From NCBI GenBank assembly GCA_016710985.1, contig JADJTX010000014.1, forward strand, positions 1 through 64,000: a DNA stretch of 64,000 nucleotides, written 5' to 3'. Under the pieces are notes generated by a model. That model did no database searches, had not been told where the DNA came from, and worked only from the letters and a program-made list of their open reading frames with translations. Both the position numbers and the translations under genes were made by a program. This DNA is from Ignavibacteria bacterium (lineage in GTDB: Bacteria > Bacteroidota > Ignavibacteria > Tepidaquicellales > Tepidaquicellaceae). Positions 44,536 through 53,190 of this stretch are shown here, piece by piece (positions within the stretch are counted from its first letter, which is position 1; every line of letters begins with the position of its first letter).

Positions 44536-46896
44536 TTACTGTCTTGCCATCGCAATTTTAAATCTCTCGTCAGCTGATATCAAATGATCATGATCATCAC
44601 TTCCAAGATCGATCTGCACCCAGTTTACTTCACCGGAAAATTTGTTTCCCGTCGGACCATAGTCAGGCGAGACAGGTGATCCGTTATCTTCTCCGAGATC
44701 ACAGGTCTCATCAGCGGAAAAAGCCATTGGAACTGTATGCTCAATTCTTCCTTCACCGGTTTTATTTCCGTCAGTATAAAGAGTCACCAATCCGCCTTTG
44801 CCAAGACCTCCGCCGTCATATTTAAATTCCATTCTGACCTGATGCTGTCCGGAAGGAATCGGTTCGGTTGTTTCAACATAAGAAATTATAATTCCGAAAT
44901 AATTATAACAATATTTCAGTTTACCTTTAACTGCGTACAAGCACCAGCCGTTGACACTTCCTCCCTGTGCAATGATCACTCCTTCTGCTCCGGAATCCGG
45001 AACAACTATCTCTGCAGTTACAGAATAAGATTTATTTTTAATATTTAAAATTGAATTTTCACTAAGCCTTCCCATTCCTCCAAAAAGCAGCTGAGTATTT
45101 CCCTTTACAAGCTGTGGTCTTCCCGCAAGGTCAGGATTAAAACGCTCTACCCGCCTGTCATCAAGCGGCAGGACATTGTACTTAACCGCTTCGATCAGCC
45201 ATAGCTGCTGTAATTTTTTCAGCATCTCAGGATTTTCTTTTGAAAGATCTTTCGATTGTGTCCAGTCATCCGGTCCGTAAAGCTCCCATACATCTTCTTC
45301 AAATGATGGTAATGGTTCCATGATCCACGGTGTACTGTGCCTCGTAACAGCAGTCCATCCTTTATGATAAAGTCCGCGGTTGCAGAACATTTCAAAATAC
45401 TGTGTGTCGTGTGTATCCGGAGCTTTTGCGTCATTGAATGAATAAAGCATGCTGAATCCTTCAAGAGGCGCCTGCTGAATACTGTTTACGACCTTTGGTT
45501 CGGGAATTCCGGCAGCTTCAAGTATTGTCGGAGCAACATCAATTACATGATGGAACTGTGATCGGAGTTCACCTTTTGATTTAATTCCTTTTGGCCAGTG
45601 AACGATTGTTCCGTTGCGTGTTCCTCCCCAGTGAGATGCAACCTGTTTTGTCCATTGATACGGTGTATCCATAGCGTGAGCCCAGCCCACTGCATAATGA
45701 TTGTATGCATGCGGTCCGCCGAAATCATCAATTTTTGACATAAGAAATTCAGGTGTTTCAAGAGCAGTCGCTCCGTTAAGAGTAGTCATTTCATTGAAAC
45801 ATCCGTTTACTGTTCCTTCAGCCGAAGCGCCGTTATCTCCAACGATATAATAGATAAGCGTATCATCCATAATTCCAAGATCTTTTACAGCATCAAGTAA
45901 TCTCCCGATATTATGATCAGTATGCTCCATGAATGCTGCATAAACTTCCATCTCACGCGCAAGGATCGGCTTCATGTTTTCGGGAATGCTGTCCCATGAA
46001 GGTATCTCCGCCGGTCTGTCTGTGAGTACGGCATCAGCAGGAATTACTCCCAGCTTTATCTGATTTGCAAATATTTCTTCGCGAAGCTTGTCCCATCCCT
46101 GATCGAACTTCCCTTTATATTTATCTATCCACTCTTTCGGAACCTGATGAGGAGCGTGCGTAGCTCCGGGCGCAAAATAAACGAAAAATGGTTTGTCAGG
46201 CATTAATGCTTTTTGCTGACGAATGTATTTGATTGCCTTGTTTGTCAGGTCTTCTGTAAGGTGATAACCTTCTTCCGGAGTTTTATCCGGTTCCACCGGA
46301 GTTGTTCCTTCGTAAAGCGCAGGATAAAACTGGTTTGCTTCACCTCCTATGAATCCGTAAAAATATTCAAATCCTCCGCCGCCTGTCGGCCACTGATCAA
46401 ATGGTCCCATTGGACTGGTTTCCCAAACCGGGACTTCATGGCATTTTCCGAACTGAGCAGTTGAGTAACCGTTAAGCTTTAATGTAACTGCAAGCGGAGC
46501 TTTGTCTTTAGGAAAGAGAGAATTATAACCCGGCGCAGATGTAGCAATTTCAGTAACCCCGCCCATTCCAACTGAATGGTGATTTCTCCCTGTTAATATA
46601 GCAGCTCGTGTCGGTGAACAAAGTGCAGTCGTATGAAACTTATTATACTTCAGTCCATTCGCTGCAAGCTTTTCCGCATTTGGAGTATTTATAACCCCTC
46701 CGAAAGCGCTTGATGCAGCAAATCCAGCATCGTCAATTAAAATCACAAGAACGTTCGGCGCATCTTTCGGCGGACGCAGCTGCATAATAGGCGGATATTT
46801 TGTTTCGGGGTCTTTTGCGTCGTACGTGGTAAGCCCTATATGCTTCTTTTCAGGTATCGGAAGAATGTCTCTTCCTATTTCTGCCTCTTGAGCCAT
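44536..46896 (-). CDS. Type I (Cys-type) arylsulfatase
   Basis: A 786-residue sulfatase. Metal site NVLVILIDDAGFAASSAFGG, formylglycine motif LCSPTRAAILTGRNHHSVG (Cys about 92), GATHAPHQVPKEW and YIVGDNGASAEGT. The last 190 residues form a jelly-roll domain (GQHQVRMEFKYDGGGLGKGG). It needs FGE maturation, supplied by the gene at 36512-37677. It begins MAQEAEIGRDILPIPEKKH with no signal peptide, so unlike the lipoprotein sulfatase at 37820 it may be cytoplasmic. Substrate unknown. Confidence 0.92.
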   Translation of the reverse strand: MAQEAEIGRDILPIPEKKHIGLTTYDAKDPETKYPPIMQLRPPKDAPNVLVILIDDAGFAASSAFGGVINTPNAEKLAANGLKYNKFHTTALCSPTRAAILTGRNHHSVGMGGVTEIATSAPGYNSLFPKDKAPLAVTLKLNGYSTAQFGKCHEVPVWETSPMGPFDQWPTGGGGFEYFYGFIGGEANQFYPALYEGTTPVEPDKTPEEGYHLTEDLTNKAIKYIRQQKALMPDKPFFVYFAPGATHAPHQVPKEWIDKYKGKFDQGWDKLREEIFANQIKLGVIPADAVLTDRPAEIPSWDSIPENMKPILAREMEVYAAFMEHTDHNIGRLLDAVKDLGIMDDTLIYYIVGDNGASAEGTVNGCFNEMTTLNGATALETPEFLMSKIDDFGGPHAYNHYAVGWAHAMDTPYQWTKQVASHWGGTRNGTIVHWPKGIKSKGELRSQFHHVIDVAPTILEAAGIPEPKVVNSIQQAPLEGFSMLYSFNDAKAPDTHDTQYFEMFCNRGLYHKGWTAVTRHSTPWIMEPLPSFEEDVWELYGPDDWTQSKDLSKENPEMLKKLQQLWLIEAVKYNVLPLDDRRVERFNPDLAGRPQLVKGNTQLLFGGMGRLSENSILNIKNKSYSVTAEIVVPDSGAEGVIIAQGGSVNGWCLYAVKGKLKYCYNYFGIIISYVETTEPIPSGQHQVRMEFKYDGGGLGKGGLVTLYTDGNKTGEGRIEHTVPMAFSADETCDLGEDNGSPVSPDYGPTGNKFSGEVNWVQIDLGSDDHDHLISADERFKIAMARQ

Positions 46897-47107
46897 AATT
46901 AGATTCCTTTGTTGTTTAATGTTTAGTAAAAAATTTATATTAAATGTTTCAATAATAATTTATGAAACATGTCTTTTATGAAACATATCCTGAGGGTGTA
47001 TGTATTTCAGATCTGGTTTAAGAAAAGGTAGAATAAAATTTATAAGCCAGGGGATTATAGTTTGATAATGATTGCGGTGCATCGGTATAAGTAAATTTAT
47101 TCAAATA

Positions 47108-47175
47108 AGTTGAAAGTTAAAAGTTAAAAGTTAAAAGTTAAAAGTTAAAAGTTGAAAGTTGAAAGTTGAAAGTTA
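47108..47175. repeat. Heptanucleotide array (AGTTAAA, AGTTGAA)
   Basis: Nine units of AGTTAAA/AGTTGAA ending 10 bp before the HxlR regulator stop codon. Confidence 0.85.
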
Positions 47176-47184
47176 CATAAAAAG

Positions 47185-47597
47185 TTATATTTTATTCTTA
47201 AGATCCTTTTTAATTTCATTTATGAAATGATCCCTGTTCTTTTCTATCCTGTTAATAAATTCTTTGGGAGCAGCTGTCTTTTTATCATGCTTTGAACTCC
47301 AGTTGATAATCTCAAGTATCACAGGAACTAAATCAATTCCCTTTTCAGTAAGCGAATAATTGAACCTTGACTTATTTATCTTGTCCCTTTTACTTTTTAT
47401 AAGACCCGCTTTTTCCAGCGAGTTCAATCTATCCGCAAGAATATTGGTTGCGATTTTTCTTCGGATGAAAGAAACTCTCCATATGTTTTTTTTTCTTTAA
47501 ACATCAGATCTCTTATGATCAGAAGCGACCACTTATCTCCAAAAATTTCTAATGCAAAATTTATCGGACAGTCGGATTTACGTTTTTGTTTAGACAT
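47185..47597 (-). CDS. HxlR-family transcriptional regulator (one frameshift)
   Basis: From ATG at 47597: MSKQKRKSDCPINFALEIFGDKWSLLIIRDLMFKEKKTYGEFLSSEEK, the HxlR start with its conserved Cys and GDKWSLLIIRDL. The frame breaks in a five-T run (47454-47458). One added base gives IATNILADRLNSLEKAGLIKSKRD, the winged-helix recognition region, through to the stop at 47185. Corrected length is about 137 residues. It is divergent from the VOC protein gene 85 bp away, which it probably regulates in response to a reactive electrophile. Confidence 0.85.
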
Positions 47598-47682
47598 GCT
47601 GCTAAGATAATTTTTCTACTTGCATTTTACAAGTAAGTTTATAATCTTGCTCACTAATCAATTTAAATTTAAATCAACCCAC

Positions 47683-48054
47683 ATGAAAAATTCGATCAAC
47701 TGGTTTGAAATCCCGGTAAAAGATTTCAACAGAGCAAAGGCATTTTATGAAACTCTTTTCGGCGAAGAGGTCAGCGTTATGCCCAGTCCGGCATTTAAAT
47801 ATGGCATTCTTCCCTGCGACATGCAGAACGGAGGAGTCGGCGGTGCAATAGTAGAAGGCGAAGGATATGAGCCGGCAACAAATGGTGTAATGGTATATCT
47901 AAACGGTGGAGATGATTTAAGCATCCCGCTTTCTAAAATTGAAAAAGCCGGCGGCAAAATCAATATGCCTAAAACATCAATAGGTGAGAATGGATTCATG
48001 GCTCACTTTACCGATACTGAAGGGAACAAACTTGCACTTCACTCAAGAAAATAA
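47683..48054 (+). CDS. VOC (glyoxalase/bleomycin-resistance-like) protein
   Basis: A 123-residue vicinal-oxygen-chelate protein. Start at MKNSINWFEIPVKDFNRAKAFYETLFG, a standard VOC N-terminus; a further 21 codons upstream are open but atypical. The second half shows GGDDLSIPLSKIEKAGGKINMPKTSIGENGFMAHFTDTEGNKLALHS. Metal ligands are not clear, so enzyme versus binding role is open. It is divergent from the HxlR gene, a frequent pairing. Confidence 0.85.
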   Translation: MKNSINWFEIPVKDFNRAKAFYETLFGEEVSVMPSPAFKYGILPCDMQNGGVGGAIVEGEGYEPATNGVMVYLNGGDDLSIPLSKIEKAGGKINMPKTSIGENGFMAHFTDTEGNKLALHSRK

Positions 48055-48241
48055 TTTTCATTATACCCGGCAGAGTTACCCGGGCATTTCGAGAACTCTG
48101 CCGGATGTTCTAAAGCCTTAGAACCTCAGCCAGCTATGTAAATCCTTATCAATCCTCCACACAAAGTCCTTCGAGCAAAATTTAATTTTATTCATTCCTT
48201 TTCACCTCTCAGCTCTAAATTTAAAAACCCGAATTCCAAAC

Positions 48242-48278
48242 TTGTAACTTTTAACTTTTAACTTTTAACTTTTAACTG
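48242..48278. repeat. Heptanucleotide array (AACTTTT)
   Basis: Five AACTTTT units in the gap between the VOC gene and the lipoprotein at 48350. Confidence 0.8.
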
Positions 48279-48349
48279 ATATACTTAATTTAGCTTAAAT
48301 ATTTTTTCCATCTTAATTTGTTATTCCCTAACCTAAACTAATAATCACA

Positions 48350-49767
48350 ATGAAATTTCTGATAACTTCATTGCTGTTGATTTGCTTTACTATGACTTCG
48401 TGTCAGAAGAAAGATGAAAGTAAAACGACTGCAGACAGCAAATCATCCGGAAACACAACTGACGCTACTAAGACGATCGCTCAGAATGCATTCATTTATG
48501 GTTTTCCAATGATCGAGATGTACGGGATAATATACGCTTACAATGTTGACACAAAAAGTCCGCAGTATAAAGGACCTTTTAATAAAATTGCAAACGTTCC
48601 AAGAGTCTTTACTCCTGCTGACAAAGCATTTGTTACTCCGAATTCAGATACACCTTATTCATTTTTAACAATGGATCTCAGAGCTGAACCATTGGTTATA
48701 TCCGTACCTCAGATTGAGAAGGACCGCTATTATTCGGTAATGCTGCTGGATCTATATACATACATATATGATGTTATAGGAAGCCGTACCACCGGAAACG
48801 ATGCAGGTAAATTTTTTAATTGCAGGTCCGGGATGGAAAGGCGAGACACCTGCCGGAATCAAAAAAGTGATCAAGTGTGATACTCAGTTTTCTTTTGCTG
48901 CCTTTAGAACACAATTATTTAATCCGGCAGATCTGAAAAATGTAATTAAAATTCAGGACCAGTACGGAGTTGAACCGTTAAGTACGTATCTCAAAACAAC
49001 TCCTCCTCCTGCACCGCCTGAGATCAACTGGCCGGCTTTTAGTCCTGAACTCATAAAAGGTCCTGCATTTTATAACATTATTAAATTTCTTATTGCAATT
49101 TTGTCCTGTTGATCCGGGTGAAACCAAACTAAGCGCAGATTTTGAAAAGATCGGAATTGTTCCGGGCAAATCTTTCGCTCCTCCGGCTAAGGATACTCTG
49201 GCAATTACTGAAGGAACTGAAGCAGGTATCAAATTATTTACAGAGACAATTGAAGAAGACGTAAAGAAAGGCGTGTCATCAGGTGACTTTTTCGGATCAA
49301 GAAAATATCTGGGTGATAATTACATGAACAGAGCCATAGGCGCAAAGCTCGGCATCGGTGGGCTAATAAAAGAAGAAGCCGAATATTTCCTTTATAAAGC
49401 AGATCCCCAGGGAGCTCCTTATAACACCGCGGTTAATAATTATGAAGTTACATTTAAAGCCGGACAGTTTCCGCCGGTCAATGCTTTCTGGTCATTCACA
49501 ATGTATGACGGAAAGACACAGCTGCTGATTGAAAATCCCATCAACAGGTATATCATTAATTCACCTATGCTGCCTCAGCTGAAATTAAATAAAGACAGTT
49601 CACTGACTATTTACATTCAGAAAGATTCACCCGGTCCGGAAAAGCAGGCTAACTGGCTTCCCGCCCCTGCAAATGATAATGCATATATTGTTCTGAGAAC
49701 TTACTGGCCAAAGGAAGCAATATTGAATGGTACATGGAAAGCTCCGGCACTGGTGAAAACTAATTAA
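48350..49767 (+). CDS. DUF1254/DUF1214 lipoprotein (two frameshifts)
   Basis: Three frames join into one lipoprotein of about 472 residues. Frame one has a lipobox (LLICFTMTSC) and the DUF1254 start TIAQNAFIYGFPMIEMYGIIYAYN and NVPRVFTPADKAFVTPNSDTPYSFLTMDL. Removing one T in 48812-48817 gives KFLIAGPGWKGETPAGIKKVIK. Removing one A in 49083-49085 leads into NFLLQFCPVDPGE and the DUF1214 end FPPVNAFWSFTMYDG, ENPINRYIINSPML. These families are periplasmic and poorly understood. The errors here are extra bases, whereas most others in the window are missing bases. Confidence 0.8.
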
Positions 49768-50220
49768 GAATTAATAATTAAGAATTAGGAATTTTGTAGT
49801 TGAGGCAGTCACGGCGGTATTCATTTAAAACATCTGCTTTGAGCTATATTCGGTCGGACGGCGGTTGGTGGGTGCACAACACCAATCGCGCCTTTGAAAT
49901 ATATTTGTCTTGCACTATCAAATTAGATAATGTCTTATATTCGGTAAACGAATTATTTTACATCAAATTCTTAATTCATTCCAAAGCTTACCGAGCTCAT
50001 TTTCTGCATGGCGTTTTACAGCGGTGACGACAATTGCTTTGATATATTTTTCACCGCCGTTCTCAGACGAAGCGCTTTGAATTTCTTTATTTATCCGGTA
50101 TATTCTCTCAATTATCTTTATCCGGCATCGGGATATGCCTATAAAATACTTTTGTTTGCTTTCCTTATAAAAGTCTTTTAAATACAACCTTCTTTCTTAT
50201 CAAATTCACCTGAACCTGCA
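49768..50220. other. Intergenic region with hairpin and doubtful short ORF
   Basis: Begins with AATTAAGAATTA-type 7-bp repeats from the stop codon (49765-49790). A hairpin sits near 49867-49890: TTGGTG, loop GGTGCACAA, then CACCAA. A 74-residue minus frame at 49963-50187 (NGGEKYIKAIVVTAVKRHAENELGKLW) has gene-like composition but no recognisable family, and could be a gene remnant. Confidence 0.4.
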
Positions 50221-50255
50221 GTGTCCTTTTCTCTGTCAAATCCACTGTTTCTTCT

Positions 50256-50535
50256 TTCAAAGTCATTGTTTGCAGCATCAAAGTCATTGTTTGCAACATC
50301 AAAGTCATTGTTTGCAACATCAAAGTCATTGTTTACAACATCAAAGTCATTGTTTACAACATCAAAGTCATTGTTTGCAACATCAAAGTCATTGTTTACA
50401 ACATCAAAGTCATTGTTTGCAACATCAAAGTCATTGTTTACAACATCAAAGTCATTGTTTGCAACATCAAAGTCATTGTTTACAACATCAAAGTCATTGT
50501 TTGCAACATCAAAGTCATTGTTTGCAGCTGATGAG
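50256..50535. repeat. 21-bp minisatellite with alternating units
   Basis: Thirteen tandem 21-bp units (core AAAGTCATTGTTTGCAACAT). From the fourth on, units with TTGC and TTAC mostly alternate, so the doubled 42-bp unit was amplified. Diverged units continue to about 50625 (GATGAGGCATTGTTTGC, GATTAGGCATTACTTACG, GATGTAGCATTATTTACACC). All frames are open because 21 is a multiple of 3, giving a false FATSKSL-repeat ORF. No spacers. Confidence 0.92.
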
Positions 50536-51296
50536 GCATTGTTTGCTCCTGATTAGGCATTACTTACGAGTGGCTTTTTCCTGATGTAGCATTATTTACA
50601 CCTGATGAGGCTATGGTTGTTAATTGAAGAAATAATTTAACAGTTATAGGGATGGGTTTGGCACTAATTGCCGGATAACTGTCTGTTAATGATCCATTAC
50701 CTGGCTTGTATATATGAGAACTGAATGCGCAAAAAGATCTATTTGCAAACGCAGAATTCCGCTGATGATTATGGAGAAAATTTTCGCTGAAAAAGGTCAT
50801 GAGGAATTGTTATCTGCGAAGTTTTGCGATTAAAAATCTGAGTAAATCTGCGTGAAATTTTTTGTCGTGAATGCAGCCAATCATTACTCTCCAAATGTTT
50901 TTAAAATTAAATAACAATAAATTCAATCTGTTTTGATAACCTTTTGGATTAATATCGAGTCTTTTTAAATCAATCTATAATTCCATTTTAATGTTATACT
51001 TATTCTGTCCAAAATAATCTTATGTTAATTCTGTTTAAAATTTGTGATAATATTTTTAATTCGAGATCATTCGTGAAATTCGTGGCAAGGTCTTTCTTAA
51101 TTTTTGGACGGAAGCGGTAGCCAATACCCTTCAATACTCTTGTAGCGAAAAATAATAAAGAGAATTATTAATATTATTTTTCTATATTGAACAACTTCAC
51201 ATAAAGACCCCCAAAATTTTTATTCTTCATTAGAAGTTAAGTAGCTTTAAGTTACTTATTTAAATTCCTTTTTTATAAAATTAATTAAATCTTCTA
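50536..51296. other. Intergenic, degenerate repeats, no gene
   Basis: First diverged minisatellite units, then short repeat phrases GCGATTAAAAATCTGAGTAA (about 50823) and TTCGTGAAATTCGTGG (about 51070). The rest is AT-rich with no gene or clear terminator. Confidence 0.5.
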
Positions 51297-52913
51297 ATGG
51301 GTAAACTTCTGATTTTGGTTTTTTCGATCTTTACTTTGTTTCTTCAGCAGGCGTATTCACAGCTCGGCAATAAGAACATGTATCTTCTGAGCAATCTCAA
51401 CCAGCACTCTTCTCCGTATTCAGCCATCGAGGCTTATGTCGCTCCTGACGGGAGAGAGTATGCGATCATGGGATGCTTTGACGGAACGGCTTTCTTTGAT
51501 GTTACAGATGCTGATAATATTCATCAGGTTGGATTTTTGCAATCTACAAGTCCGGGTAGCGGCAGTAATATCTGGCGCGAGCACAAAACTTATTCCCATT
51601 ATTCATATCATGTTTCGGAAATAGGCAGCAGCGGCATTCAGATAGTCGATCTTCAGTATCTACCCGACTCAATTCATTATGTAAAAAAATTTCTGCCGGC
51701 AGGATATTCTTCAGCGCATTCAATCTCACAATCCGGTTCCTGTATATATGTAAACGGAGCGAGTATAGGTCAGGGAGTAACAGTCTATGATCTTACTAAT
51801 GATCCTGAAACACCGGTAAAACGCGGCAGCTATAACGTTGAATATATTCATGACTGCAGAGTTGTCAATGATACAATATATGCAGCAAACATTTATGAGG
51901 CTAAAGTTACAATAATAAGCGCAAGCAACAAGGACAATCTTACGCGTGTAACTTCATTTTCCAACCTGCCCGGCTCGGGTCCTCACAATACTGCTCTCAC
52001 TCCTGACAGGAAATACTGTCTTGTCACCGATGAGATCGGGACAGCTCCTTACAAACTGAAGATATGGAATATTGAGGATCTCGGGAACATCACCTATGTA
52101 TCGAGCTGGCAGCCTACAGGAATTACAAGTTCGATTGTTCATAATGTTGAAGTTTACGGTAACTATGCCGTAACCGGGCATTACAGTGCAGGACTGAGAT
52201 TAATTGATATTTCAAATCCTGCGGTTCCTGCGGAAGTTGCATGGTATGATACTTACCCGTTGAATGATAATCAAAACTACGAAGGATGCTGGGGAGGACA
52301 AATGCTTCCGTCAGGGAAAATAATTGCGTCTGACAGATCAACAGGTCTCTATGTACTTAAGACATTTTTTAATATTAAAACTGCAATGGAAGGTTTTTAT
52401 AATACAGGAACAACACGGCTCAATAAAAAAGATACTGTCAAAGCTTATCTTCGTGAAACTTTTTCTCCTTACAATATAGTGGACTCCTCTGCATCAGTAA
52501 TTGATTCAGTTACATTTACCGGCAACTTTAAATTCAATAAATCCGCTTCAGGAACATATTATATAGTTTTGAAACACAGAAACTGCATTGAGACCTGGAG
52601 CAAAGCCGGAGGCTATTACTATAATGCAATGACTTTTTCACAATATGATTTTACTTCTTCCGATGGTCAGGCATACGGAAATAATCTTGCACAGGTCAGC
52701 TCTTCGCCTTCTACATTTGCAATGTACAGCGGTGATGTTGATAACAGCGGAATTATAGAGCTGTCCGATCTGATATTGGTGGCTAATGATGCCGCAAGTT
52801 TTCAGGCAGGACATAAAATTTCTGATTTAAATGGTGATAACCTTGTTAACCTGTCGGATGTACTGATCGTGTATAACAATGCTTCAATGTTTGTTTCAGC
52901 AATGAAACCGTAA
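51297..52913 (+). CDS. Choice-of-anchor B family protein with dockerin-like end
   Basis: A 538-residue exported protein (signal peptide about residues 1-21, ending QAYS). Residues 30-355 carry LVIVD-type propeller repeats in the choice-of-anchor B style: GREYAIMGCFDGTAFFDVTD, GSSGIQIVDLQYLP, GAYAVTGHYSAGLRLIDISNPA-like (NYAVTGHYSAGLRLIDIS) and ASDRSTGLYVLKT. The last 60 residues hold two calcium-loop repeats, GDVDNSGIIELSDLILVAND and SDLNGDNLVNLSDVLIVYNN, similar to dockerin domains. It has no T9SS tail. Surface role unknown. Confidence 0.82.
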   Translation: MGKLLILVFSIFTLFLQQAYSQLGNKNMYLLSNLNQHSSPYSAIEAYVAPDGREYAIMGCFDGTAFFDVTDADNIHQVGFLQSTSPGSGSNIWREHKTYSHYSYHVSEIGSSGIQIVDLQYLPDSIHYVKKFLPAGYSSAHSISQSGSCIYVNGASIGQGVTVYDLTNDPETPVKRGSYNVEYIHDCRVVNDTIYAANIYEAKVTIISASNKDNLTRVTSFSNLPGSGPHNTALTPDRKYCLVTDEIGTAPYKLKIWNIEDLGNITYVSSWQPTGITSSIVHNVEVYGNYAVTGHYSAGLRLIDISNPAVPAEVAWYDTYPLNDNQNYEGCWGGQMLPSGKIIASDRSTGLYVLKTFFNIKTAMEGFYNTGTTRLNKKDTVKAYLRETFSPYNIVDSSASVIDSVTFTGNFKFNKSASGTYYIVLKHRNCIETWSKAGGYYYNAMTFSQYDFTSSDGQAYGNNLAQVSSSPSTFAMYSGDVDNSGIIELSDLILVANDAASFQAGHKISDLNGDNLVNLSDVLIVYNNASMFVSAMKP

Positions 52914-53190
52914 AATCTAAAAACATTTGCCCATAAATTCTCAAGTTAATGAAATTTGTTTTCATCTCTAGGTTTAGCTGCAGAGTTAGGGAAAGCTAGA
53001 ACATATTTTGGTATCTTATAATTAATTTACAAACAACATTATATTTGACAAAAAGGTTAATAATCTTTTTCAAATATTTTCAAATCTCTTCACACGGACA
53101 TACAAATGAGTTTGTTCAAAATTGATTAATTAATATATTATGCGATATATTTTTTATTTTTAATTTAAGTTCTTAACCCCAAAATTCAAT
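52914..53190. other. Intergenic, no feature seen
   Basis: About 280 bp between two secreted-protein genes of the same strand; AT-rich, no repeat array or strong hairpin recognised. Confidence 0.4.

Noticed and set aside
50256..50535. CRISPR array in the second minisatellite
   Set aside because: No spacers; unit differences are single bases in an alternating pattern.
50221..50584. Repeat proteins FATSKSL and QHQSHCL
   Set aside because: Same artefact in the second 21-bp array; two overlapping frames are equally open.
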